DNA of 64,000 bases from Ignavibacteriales bacterium. Lineage in GTDB: Bacteria > Bacteroidota > Ignavibacteria > Ignavibacteriales > Ignavibacteriaceae. Below the pieces are notes generated by a model that had not been told where the DNA came from, did no database searches, and saw only the letters and a program-made list of their open reading frames with translations. Positions 15,718 through 23,207 of the stretch are shown piece by piece. The translations under genes and the position numbers were made by a program. Each line of letters opens with the position of its first letter. Positions within the stretch are counted from its first letter, which is position 1. The stretch is taken from positions 2,583,448 through 2,647,447 of the forward strand of contig CP054182.1 in the NCBI GenBank assembly GCA_015709675.1, read 5' to 3'.

Positions 15718-16980
15718 ATGACTAAAAAAAGAATAAATTTATTAAAAACTGGTTTGAGTATTGTTGATGAAAACTGGGGAGGTTTTTATCGTGGCGGTAC
15801 CTACTTACTGATTGGGCCCCGTAAATCGGGGAGGACTCTTATGGGTCTTCAGTATGCCATGGAGGGGGCCAAAAATAAAGAGGTTTGCCTCTATTTCACC
15901 AATATGCGGCCAAAAGATCTGATGATTCATGCCGCCTCCATAGACCTTGATTTACAGACTCTGATGAATCAGAATCTGATTATAGTTGTCCGGGTATCAC
16001 CACCTGCGGAGGTATACAATGCACCTAATCCGGATGACTTTCTGGTGGAATATCTTAATGATATTGTAACTGTCGTCAATCAGTATCATCCTGACCGGCT
16101 GATATTTGATGAACTGACACCATTTGTAGGATTTGAAAATCTGGGATTATTACAGCAATCATATTTAAGCATAATTGAGAGCATTGAAGAGAAAAACGTA
16201 ACAAGTTTTTTTGTACTTGCCGAGCCGGCCACTTCTTTTGCGCAAATGATCGTTGATACCTGTGCACAATACTCAACCGCAATTGTCTATCTCCAGAAAG
16301 AAGCAGATGCCGATACGATTGCTCACGGCGGAAAGTGTACAATTACTCCGAATGTCGGACATACTGAAGGACAATTTACGCAGGGTTTCACCATTGAACC
16401 TTATAAAGGAGTAGTGTTTCGCGATGGCAGTTCTGATTCAGCAGGAATGAGTTCTTATGACCAGTATCCCGGCGGAGGGAAGGGTTATGATCAGCCGGCC
16501 GTTACTCAGGCACCGAGCGCAAACGGAAATTCCAAATACCGTCCGCTTTCAAATGTTGATATGGTCACTGATAAAATGACATTTTCTAACCTTTATGATC
16601 TCAGTGAATTCACACTTATCCTTAATAATCAAATTGCTCTCTACAAGAGCACCGGGCAGGCATTTACCCTGATTTCAATGAAACTTGATGTAAATGCAGA
16701 GCGTCAGAAAATTCTGACGATGAGCCAGCTTCAGAATGCGGTCAGGCTATCACTTGATAAGAAGGAAAAAATCTGCGTAGTTGATGATAAAATACTCATC
16801 CTGATCGGCCGGAGTGATGACAAGGCGCTCAATGTTCTTGTAAGCAAAATAAAATCTAACTTACCGAATAACGATCCACAATATTTAAACCTCGTGATGC
16901 AGTATCTTTTTGCATTTACTTATGAAATCAACGACCGTGTTGAAAATGCTGAAAGTATCCTAAAAGAGCTTCTTGAATAG
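15718..16980 (+). CDS. KaiC-like RecA-fold protein with degenerate GGDEF-like C-terminus
   Basis: 420 residues, no signal peptide, so cytoplasmic. Residues 1-230 follow the KaiC domain pattern (TGLSIVDENWGGFYRGGTYLLIG, then LQYAMEGAKNKEVCLYFT). The Walker A reads GPRKSGRT, with Arg39 where Lys is normal, and the acidic pair after the second strand is missing. Walker B-like DRLIFDELT is kept. ATPase activity is thus doubtful; nucleotide binding is possible. After a Gly/Pro/Gln-rich linker (~235-275), residues ~285-420 have the strand-helix order of a GGDEF domain (FTLILNNQIALYKSTGQAFTLISMKLD...ICVVDDKILILIGR) but no GGDEF motif. It heads the operon with the TPR-barrel exporter, 12 nt apart, and I infer a regulatory role in polysaccharide export. 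The C-terminal assignment is by eye. Confidence 0.72.
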   Translation: MTKKRINLLKTGLSIVDENWGGFYRGGTYLLIGPRKSGRTLMGLQYAMEGAKNKEVCLYFTNMRPKDLMIHAASIDLDLQTLMNQNLIIVVRVSPPAEVYNAPNPDDFLVEYLNDIVTVVNQYHPDRLIFDELTPFVGFENLGLLQQSYLSIIESIEEKNVTSFFVLAEPATSFAQMIVDTCAQYSTAIVYLQKEADADTIAHGGKCTITPNVGHTEGQFTQGFTIEPYKGVVFRDGSSDSAGMSSYDQYPGGGKGYDQPAVTQAPSANGNSKYRPLSNVDMVTDKMTFSNLYDLSEFTLILNNQIALYKSTGQAFTLISMKLDVNAERQKILTMSQLQNAVRLSLDKKEKICVVDDKILILIGRSDDKALNVLVSKIKSNLPNNDPQYLNLVMQYLFAFTYEINDRVENAESILKELLE

Positions 16981-16992
16981 GAGTTTCCGGTC

Positions 16993-19854
16993 ATGAGAGG
17001 GCACAATTTATTTTTCTTCGTTCTGCTACTGAGCGTTTCAATATTTGCGCAGTCACCTGACTTCTTCAAAAAAGAAGGTCAGAATCTGATGAAAATCGGC
17101 AAATATGGTGAGGCGATTGAGCAGCTTAATAAGTATATCTCAGCAAGACCGAATAACGCTGACGGATTTTTTCTCCGTGCGCAGTGTTATGAAGCCCGGG
17201 GGCAGCTTGAATATGCAGTGTTTGATTATCGTGTTGCAATACGTATTGCTCCTAATGATAAGGAGATCAGAAGAGCATCCGATCTTGCCACAAATAAGTG
17301 GTATGCAATACTGGAAGACAAAATTGCAGGTCATAAGCGCGAAATAGCCATGGATCCTTCCATTCCTCTTAATTATCTTGAGATTGCCGAGTGTTACAAG
17401 CATATGCAGAAATGGTCTGATGCTGAAACTTGGTATGAAGCCTTCATGAAAAAACAGGAGGCAAATGCTGATGAAATTCTCAGATATACAGAGGTTCTGA
17501 TTAAGTTAAGAAGTTTTGAAAAAGGGGAGAGAGTTTCCAGAGCGTATAACGCTAAGTATCCGAAAGATATAAGACTGTGGAGCAGAAACGGCTGGTTTAA
17601 TGTGTGGCTGGGAAGATATAAACCTGCAGCAGAGTCATTTAAGAAAGCATTAGAGATTCGTCCTTTCTTTAAGGAAGCTCTGGAAGGACTTGAAATCTGC
17701 CAGAGTCAGGCGCCTTATATATTTACCTATTATGATACGGTAGGCCTCAGGCAGGCAGATCAGAAACCAAAGCAGGAAGAATATATCATCGACCGGTATT
17801 ACCGTCTGCTGAAGAATAATCCGGACGATGATGAAACCAGATTTGCTTTAGTACTTGAGCTAAAAAAAGTTGACCGCCTGGAAGAGGTTTTTCAGCAGCT
17901 GCAGCTTCTGGCTGATGAATACTCAGGTACTGAACGGTTTGATGAGTTGTGGACTGATGTAACAAATTACCGGGATTCTTTATACGCTAAAAGGATTGAG
18001 GAGATGAGCCAGGTTTTTGAGGCAAATCCCGGTGATACAACTGCTGCAATGATGCTTGCTGAATCGTATTTCCGATTGTCTGATTTTGATTCTGCAATAG
18101 AAGTTTATCGGAAACACCTCGAGGCAAATCCGAACACGAACGATAATATCCGGTTTAATTATGCCAAATATTTAGCATATAATCAGCAGTTTGAGCCGGC
18201 TATCGAACAAATGAATATATTGCTCGGGAAGCGGCCTGATGATCTGGATTATCAGCTGGTACGAGCTCAGATTGCCGTATGGACAACTCAGGATCTTGAA
18301 ATGGCAAAGGGGTATCTGAATAACATTCTTAGTAAGGATCCGAATAATCTTCAGGCAATTATAGCACTGACTACCATTTCTGTTAAAGAAAGAGATTTTG
18401 ATAAAGCACTGGAGTTTCTCAATCTGGCTAAAACACTTGATCCCAAAAGCAAGGAAGTTGAAGCGATTCAGAACTATTATGACTCCAATCTGGAACTTGA
18501 AGAGGACAGAAAGAATTTTGAGATTCTCGTTGAAGCAAGAAATCTTGCGGTAGACCAGCGGTGTGAGGAGTCTCTGCTTAAGTACGAAGAGTATTTTTCA
18601 AAAATCAGCAATCCATCCCGGTTTGAACAGATTGAATACGCGGACGTAAATATCTGTGCAGGAAATTTTGACGAAGCAATCAGTATTTATAATCGTCTGC
18701 TTGAAAATGAATATGATTATGATATATCGCTGCAGCGGGCTAAGGTGTATCTCTGGGGCGGAGATTCCCTTACGGCATTAAGCGAGCTGAAGAGACTGGT
18801 TGAAGAAGATACCTCAAGTTTTGAGTCACGTTTTTATCTGGCTGAAACGTATGAAAGACTTCAGGAGTATGATGAAGCCCAGGATATGTATTACAAACTT
18901 CTTGAAAGTACTGAAGATACCGCACGGGTCAGACTTATTAATCTTCGCATTGGTTGGCTGCCAAAGGGGACAAGCCTGTTTTCAAACATTCCGTTATTCA
19001 TCAGAATTTCACCACAGTTAAATTATTTTGGTGATAATCAGGGAATGAGTTTTGTAACTGCCGGAGGTAATGTTGAAATTGGTCTTCTGAGTTTTCTGTC
19101 TCTTGGAATGACCTTTACACGTTCAACTCTTGATTCCAATATCCTTAGCAACGTTTTTACAACGTTTAAGTGGAATTTATACATTTATCCTGCACCTAAA
19201 ATGGTCATCAGCGCGGGAATGGGCAACCTTTCTTATCTTAATCAGATTCCGGTGCAGAGAAGAAAACCCGTCTATGATATCGGATACCGTTATATTGATG
19301 ATGATTATTTTACATTTGGCCTTAGTTACGAAGCAACCGATGCAGTAATGATACTGTTTTCGAGCAAACTGCTTTATTACAATCTGCACAGTGAAATATA
19401 TAAATTTGAGTCCACGTACCAGCCTAACGATCTGGTTAAACTTACTGGAAGTTTTAATTATATAACGCTGGCTGACGGAAATGCAGGAAACAATGTACTT
19501 TTCAGAGTCGGAAGATACTTAGAAAAAGATATTATGGCCGGTTATGAGTATCAGTATGCCTCATATAACCGCGCGTCAACCTTATATTATTCTCCGATAG
19601 GATTTGAAGCTCATGTGGCCTGGGCGGACTGGCTTTTACGCCCCAGACCTGATACAAGAATTACTCTTAGCGGCAAGGTTGGATATATCCCTGAAAGTGA
19701 TTCTTTCCTCAGGGAAATATCTGCTTTAGTTGAATATAAACCTTCTGATACATTTATTCTTTCTCTCAGAGGAACAACCGGCGGATCGTTCCGTTATGAT
19801 GCCGGTTACCGCTATTATTCAGCTTTCCTTTCTGCATTCTGGAGTTTCTGGTAA
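16993..19854 (+). CDS. TPR-rich outer-membrane beta-barrel protein, BcsC/PgaA-like exporter
   Basis: 953 residues. A signal peptide ends near Ala19-Gln20. Residues ~25-640 are TPR repeats (for example EAIEQLNKYISARPNNADGFFLRAQCYEARGQ and KALEFLNLAKTLDPKSKEVE). The last ~300 residues alternate hydrophobic and polar residues in beta strands and end in an aromatic residue (SAFWSFW), the signature of an outer-membrane barrel. This TPR-then-barrel layout is that of PgaA and BcsC, which export poly-GlcNAc and cellulose, and of YaiO-type proteins. With a GT2 synthase, a deacetylase-like protein and a GH9 enzyme nearby, polymer export is the best explanation. It lies 12 nt after the KaiC-like gene. 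Confidence 0.83.
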   Translation: MRGHNLFFFVLLLSVSIFAQSPDFFKKEGQNLMKIGKYGEAIEQLNKYISARPNNADGFFLRAQCYEARGQLEYAVFDYRVAIRIAPNDKEIRRASDLATNKWYAILEDKIAGHKREIAMDPSIPLNYLEIAECYKHMQKWSDAETWYEAFMKKQEANADEILRYTEVLIKLRSFEKGERVSRAYNAKYPKDIRLWSRNGWFNVWLGRYKPAAESFKKALEIRPFFKEALEGLEICQSQAPYIFTYYDTVGLRQADQKPKQEEYIIDRYYRLLKNNPDDDETRFALVLELKKVDRLEEVFQQLQLLADEYSGTERFDELWTDVTNYRDSLYAKRIEEMSQVFEANPGDTTAAMMLAESYFRLSDFDSAIEVYRKHLEANPNTNDNIRFNYAKYLAYNQQFEPAIEQMNILLGKRPDDLDYQLVRAQIAVWTTQDLEMAKGYLNNILSKDPNNLQAIIALTTISVKERDFDKALEFLNLAKTLDPKSKEVEAIQNYYDSNLELEEDRKNFEILVEARNLAVDQRCEESLLKYEEYFSKISNPSRFEQIEYADVNICAGNFDEAISIYNRLLENEYDYDISLQRAKVYLWGGDSLTALSELKRLVEEDTSSFESRFYLAETYERLQEYDEAQDMYYKLLESTEDTARVRLINLRIGWLPKGTSLFSNIPLFIRISPQLNYFGDNQGMSFVTAGGNVEIGLLSFLSLGMTFTRSTLDSNILSNVFTTFKWNLYIYPAPKMVISAGMGNLSYLNQIPVQRRKPVYDIGYRYIDDDYFTFGLSYEATDAVMILFSSKLLYYNLHSEIYKFESTYQPNDLVKLTGSFNYITLADGNAGNNVLFRVGRYLEKDIMAGYEYQYASYNRASTLYYSPIGFEAHVAWADWLLRPRPDTRITLSGKVGYIPESDSFLREISALVEYKPSDTFILSLRGTTGGSFRYDAGYRYYSAFLSAFWSFW

Positions 19855-19895
19855 GTTTCTCAAAAATTTCTTTTTATAAATCTAAACAGTGTGGT

Positions 19896-21122
19896 GTGTT
19901 ATTGAATAAGTTCAAGTATGTTCTGTCTCTTTGTTCTGTTTTAATCGTTTCATTTTTTGTATCCGGTTCCTTTTACGGATCAGTCCATACTCCTTCTGGA
20001 AATCCCTCAAAGGAGAAAGTATATCCGATAAAAGGAAATACCAGTCAGTTAAAATATTATTTTGATGCACTAAAAGATGCTAAAAATAAAAAAGTAAGAA
20101 TAGGCCATTGGGGAGACTCAATTATTCTTGGAGATATTCTTTCAGACAGTTTCAGACGGCTTCTGCAGAAACAATTCGGCGGAAATGGTGTGGGTTTTGT
20201 ATCGCTGGTTCCCGAAGATTCACCAATGCGGCTTTCGACTATAGTCACAAGCTCTGGTGACTGGATTGAAGCATCACTCTTCAAGAGAAATCCTGACAGA
20301 CTGCCTCTGGGTATTAATGCATCGGTCTTTACTACAAAATCGGAAAAAAGCTGGGTTTCCTATGATGTTGGTAAGTATAATAAATCAATCAGAAATTATA
20401 ATTCCATTCATCTGTTTTACGCAAACGGAAATTCCTCGGGTGAAGTTAAATTTATTACCAGCAATGGTTTTACCAAAACAGTAAAACTTGAATCCGGATC
20501 TGGCATCCGGAAGGTCTCTGTTGATTTTCCGACACCGGCGACAAGTGTTAAACTCGAATTCAGTTCTTGTAAGAACATATATTTTTACGGTGTATCCATT
20601 GAAAATTCCCATGGCGTTTATGTAGATAATTTTCCTATAAAGGGAAATAATGGAATAGGGCTGCAGGATTTATCCTCCGAAGTCCTCAGTGATTTTAAGA
20701 AACTTCAGGATTATAAACTCCTCATCCTGAATTTCGGAGTAAACGTTCTTTCGCCTGAGCATAAAGAATATGACTGGTACATGACCAGAATGGAAAAAGT
20801 CATAGCTCATATTCAAAATTCATTTCCCGGCACATCCATATTAATTATTAGTACTGGTGACAAAGGAGTAAAAAAGGGGGGTAAGTTTGTTTCTGAACCT
20901 CAGATCAGAAATCTCCTGAAAGCACAGGAGGAACTTGCAACCAGAACCGGAGTTGCTTTCTGGAATCTCTTTGAGGCAATGGGGGGCGAAAATGCAATCG
21001 TGGACTGGGTGAACAGCAGGCCTGCCCTTGCATACAAGGATTATTGTCATTTTACACCTGAAGGTGGTGACAAAGTAGCTGATATGCTGAATGAGGCACT
21101 TATGAATTTAATGAACAAGTAA
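19896..21122 (+). CDS. Secreted SGNH protein, paralogue of the 3969-5327 product
   Basis: 408 residues with an N-terminal hydrophobic export signal or anchor (to about residue 28). GDS (Ser75, in IGHWGDSIILGD), NFGVN and DYCHF (Asp382, His385) make up the SGNH core. A beta-rich insert between the first two blocks (SWVSYDVGKYNKSIRNYNSIHLFYANG...) matches the insert in the protein encoded at 3969-5327, as do GVYVDNFPxxGNxGI and FWNLxEAMGGExA. The two are paralogues. Position between the TPR-barrel exporter and the GT2 synthase suggests acyl transfer to, or removal from, the exported glycan. Start GTG at 19896 or TTG at 19902; both are weak, 41-47 nt after the exporter gene. Confidence 0.78.
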   Translation: MLLNKFKYVLSLCSVLIVSFFVSGSFYGSVHTPSGNPSKEKVYPIKGNTSQLKYYFDALKDAKNKKVRIGHWGDSIILGDILSDSFRRLLQKQFGGNGVGFVSLVPEDSPMRLSTIVTSSGDWIEASLFKRNPDRLPLGINASVFTTKSEKSWVSYDVGKYNKSIRNYNSIHLFYANGNSSGEVKFITSNGFTKTVKLESGSGIRKVSVDFPTPATSVKLEFSSCKNIYFYGVSIENSHGVYVDNFPIKGNNGIGLQDLSSEVLSDFKKLQDYKLLILNFGVNVLSPEHKEYDWYMTRMEKVIAHIQNSFPGTSILIISTGDKGVKKGGKFVSEPQIRNLLKAQEELATRTGVAFWNLFEAMGGENAIVDWVNSRPALAYKDYCHFTPEGGDKVADMLNEALMNLMNK

Positions 21123-21139
21123 TGTCTCAAAATGAGACA
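21123..21139. promoter_or_regulatory. Candidate activator site 3, perfect TGTCTCA-N3-TGAGACA palindrome
   Basis: A perfect 7-3-7 palindrome directly after the stop codon of the SGNH gene, centred 81 bp before the -24 of the sigma-54-like element at 21211. The CTCAAAAT core and the flanking ACAATTG are shared with the site at 15625. It could instead be a small 3' hairpin of the upstream mRNA. Confidence 0.52.
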
Positions 21140-21185
21140 ATTGTTGAGTAAGTAAACAAAGCTAATTATCAAAATCCTTTGTTTT

Positions 21186-21233
21186 GTGCAAATTTCGTAT
21201 CATATTTAATTGGTACGAAATTTGTGCTTTTTT
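21186..21233 (+). terminator. Hairpin plus T tract, possible terminator of the KaiC-like/exporter/SGNH unit
   Basis: A 14-bp stem pairs 21186-21199 with 21214-21227 (two G-T pairs) around a 14-nt loop, and six T residues follow (21228-21233). This fits an intrinsic terminator. Its right arm is the same sequence as the sigma-54-like element, so one of the two readings may be coincidental. Confidence 0.5.
21211..21226 (+). promoter_or_regulatory. Candidate sigma-54 promoter (-24/-12) of the GT2 operon
   Basis: TGGTACGAAATTTGTG fits TGGCACG-N4-TTGCW except C-to-T at core positions 4 and 15, the same two substitutions seen at 15690. A start near 21237 leaves about 20 nt of leader before the ATG at 21258. 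It overlaps the right arm of a hairpin that also resembles a terminator. Confidence 0.48.
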
Positions 21234-21257
21234 GGCTAAAGAATAATAAATATTACA

Positions 21258-22697
21258 ATGCAGGCAAGAGTCCAACAAAAACCGCAGAATGAAGAAGAGA
21301 AATCGCCTAAAATCAGGCGGACTTCTATCACTGTTCAGAACACCACAGCCGGTGAAGGTCCTAAGGAAGACAAGAAGCAGATTATTATCAGGAGAATGAT
21401 ATACTCTGGTACGATCTCCGCTATCATGCTTGCGATTATCATCTATACGCTTCCGATGACGGTTCTAAGCGTAAGTGCGCTTTTTGAGTATGCTACACTT
21501 GTATCGCTCTTTCTGTTCCTCCTGGTGCTGCTTTTCCGTTATTTTGCTGTACTGGTGATGGCTTATATTTATATCAGTCAATACACGTTTAACAAGAATA
21601 CCGGATTTTATCCGTTTGTTTCAATCATTGTTCCTGTTTATAACGAAGGGGTCGTTTTAAAGGATTCAATAGATTCGCTGCTTCACCTGGACTATTCCAA
21701 TTATGAAATTATCATCGTAAATGATGGTTCAACCGATAATACTTACGAAGTAGGGAAAACACTTGTTGGTTTTCATAAAGGCCGTTATTCTGATATTAAA
21801 GTTTCCATGATCTCAAAACCCAACGGCGGCAAAGCCAGGGCATTGAACGCGGGAATTGGTTACTCCAAGGCTGAAATCGTACTCTGCATGGATGGTGATT
21901 CACAGTTATCTGAGGATTCCATTCGTATGGCAGTCCGGCACTTTGTTGATCCTGAAATTGGAGCAGTTGCCGGAAACGTAAAAGTTCTGAACAGAAGAAA
22001 ACTGTTCACCGATCTTCAGGCACTTGAGTACATTGAAGGTCTTAATTTTGCCCGGGCAGCCCAGAGTTTTCTGAAACTGGTAAATATTATTCCCGGTCCT
22101 ATCGGTCTTTTCCGCAGAAAAGCGATTGAAGATGCTGGTTATTATTCGAGCGATACTTATGCTGAAGATGCTGATCTAACTCTGAAGATACTTGCCAATA
22201 ACTGGAAAATCTATTACGAACCGCGCGCCATTTCTTATACCGAGGCACCAGAAACTTTGCATCAGTTGTTAAAGCAAAGATACCGCTGGACCCGGGGAAT
22301 TCTGCAGGCAATCAGGAAACATAAAGTACTTCTGGTAAATCCGACTATCAACTTCGGTGATACTTTTGTCCTTTGGTCAATGTTCTATGAAGCGCTCATC
22401 TGGCCGGCAATGAACATTATCTCCAATGTGTTCTTTATTTTTGTGGCTTTGGCTTACGGCTTTTCCAGTCTTATCTTTTTCTGGTGGGCAGGCCTGGCTA
22501 TACTGGATTTAACAACTGCACTTTATTGTGTAGCGGTGGAGAATGAAGAAATCCGGCTGGTGCCTTATGCTCTGGTTTACAGGATGTTTTTTATTCTTAC
22601 TATTGATATTTGTAAAGCAATGTCAACCGTTGAAGAGTTCCTGGGATTTGATATGAATTGGGGGAAACTTGAACGTGTTGGTTTAGTAAAAAGTTAA
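21258..22697 (+). CDS. Processive GT2 glycosyltransferase (PgaC/BcsA-like polysaccharide synthase)
   Basis: 479 residues. Two membrane helices (~50-70 and ~78-108) precede the catalytic domain, and about three helices follow (~365-460). The GT2 motifs are complete: NDGSTDNT (Asp156), MDGDS (Asp212, Asp214), YAEDADL (Asp304) and QRYRW (Gln340, Arg343, Trp344). The QxxRW motif marks processive synthases of the cellulose, hyaluronan and poly-GlcNAc group. It should make a linear polysaccharide from a UDP-sugar at the inner membrane and push it outward. The sugar cannot be told from sequence alone. It lacks a PilZ domain, so c-di-GMP control would need another protein. The N-terminal 40 residues are charged and cytoplasmic. 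Confidence 0.92.
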   Translation: MQARVQQKPQNEEEKSPKIRRTSITVQNTTAGEGPKEDKKQIIIRRMIYSGTISAIMLAIIIYTLPMTVLSVSALFEYATLVSLFLFLLVLLFRYFAVLVMAYIYISQYTFNKNTGFYPFVSIIVPVYNEGVVLKDSIDSLLHLDYSNYEIIIVNDGSTDNTYEVGKTLVGFHKGRYSDIKVSMISKPNGGKARALNAGIGYSKAEIVLCMDGDSQLSEDSIRMAVRHFVDPEIGAVAGNVKVLNRRKLFTDLQALEYIEGLNFARAAQSFLKLVNIIPGPIGLFRRKAIEDAGYYSSDTYAEDADLTLKILANNWKIYYEPRAISYTEAPETLHQLLKQRYRWTRGILQAIRKHKVLLVNPTINFGDTFVLWSMFYEALIWPAMNIISNVFFIFVALAYGFSSLIFFWWAGLAILDLTTALYCVAVENEEIRLVPYALVYRMFFILTIDICKAMSTVEEFLGFDMNWGKLERVGLVKS

Positions 22698-22712
22698 CGT
22701 AACGGATTTATC

Positions 22713-23207
22713 ATGGAATTAATACCGATTCTCGCAACAATCATACTTATGGCGACCATAAGTACTTTCTTTCTTGCTATTGGAGCATACGTGCTATTTA
22801 AAATAAGAGAAAGAAGAGGAGTGCTTGCCAAACTGGAAGCTCCTTCAACCGTACAAGCAGAATTGGTAACACCGGAAGCTGTTCAGGAACAGATGCAGGC
22901 ACCAGAAATGCAGCGCGCTCCGGCACAGCCGGTTCGTCCGCCGGTATTTGCACGGCCCAATGCTCCTTCTTATAAACCGGCACCAGAACCAATAATTGTT
23001 CAAAGAAGGAATCCCCAGCAGATAGTTACTCCTCAGCCGGTTCAGCAGCCAAGATATACTCCCGCACCTGCAGCAGCCCGTCAGGTTGCTGCCAGACCAG
23101 GACCGGCACAGAGTGCACCTGTTGAACAAAAATTTAAAAAATATACTGCCGAAGGATATGCTGCTAAGGCAGAAGAAAAGAAACAAAGTCCGGCCAAATG
23201 GAGATAG
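22713..23207 (+). CDS. Single-span membrane protein with Pro/Ala/Gln-rich tail
   Basis: 164 residues of unknown function. One N-terminal membrane helix (~5-28, MELIPILATIILMATISTFFLAIGAYVLF) is followed by a basic stretch (KIRERRG) and a low-complexity tail rich in Pro, Ala and Gln up to ~145, ending in Lys-rich sequence. By the positive-inside rule the tail is cytoplasmic. It lies 15 nt after the GT2 gene and overlaps the next gene by 10 nt, so it is coupled to both. A small membrane subunit of the synthase complex (compare PgaD) is plausible, but there is no sequence match I can name. Confidence 0.7.
   Translation: MELIPILATIILMATISTFFLAIGAYVLFKIRERRGVLAKLEAPSTVQAELVTPEAVQEQMQAPEMQRAPAQPVRPPVFARPNAPSYKPAPEPIIVQRRNPQQIVTPQPVQQPRYTPAPAAARQVAARPGPAQSAPVEQKFKKYTAEGYAAKAEEKKQSPAKWR

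Noticed and set aside
22899-23120. Low-complexity Pro/Ala/Gln repeats as a possible DNA repeat array or CRISPR
   Set aside because: The repetition is only at amino-acid composition level; no regular unit or spacer pattern is present. No CRISPR array was seen anywhere.
22845-23186. 113-codon minus-strand ORF opposite the Pro/Ala/Gln-rich protein
   Set aside because: Cys/Ser/Leu-rich translation is what the complement of a Pro/Ala/Gln-rich low-complexity frame produces.
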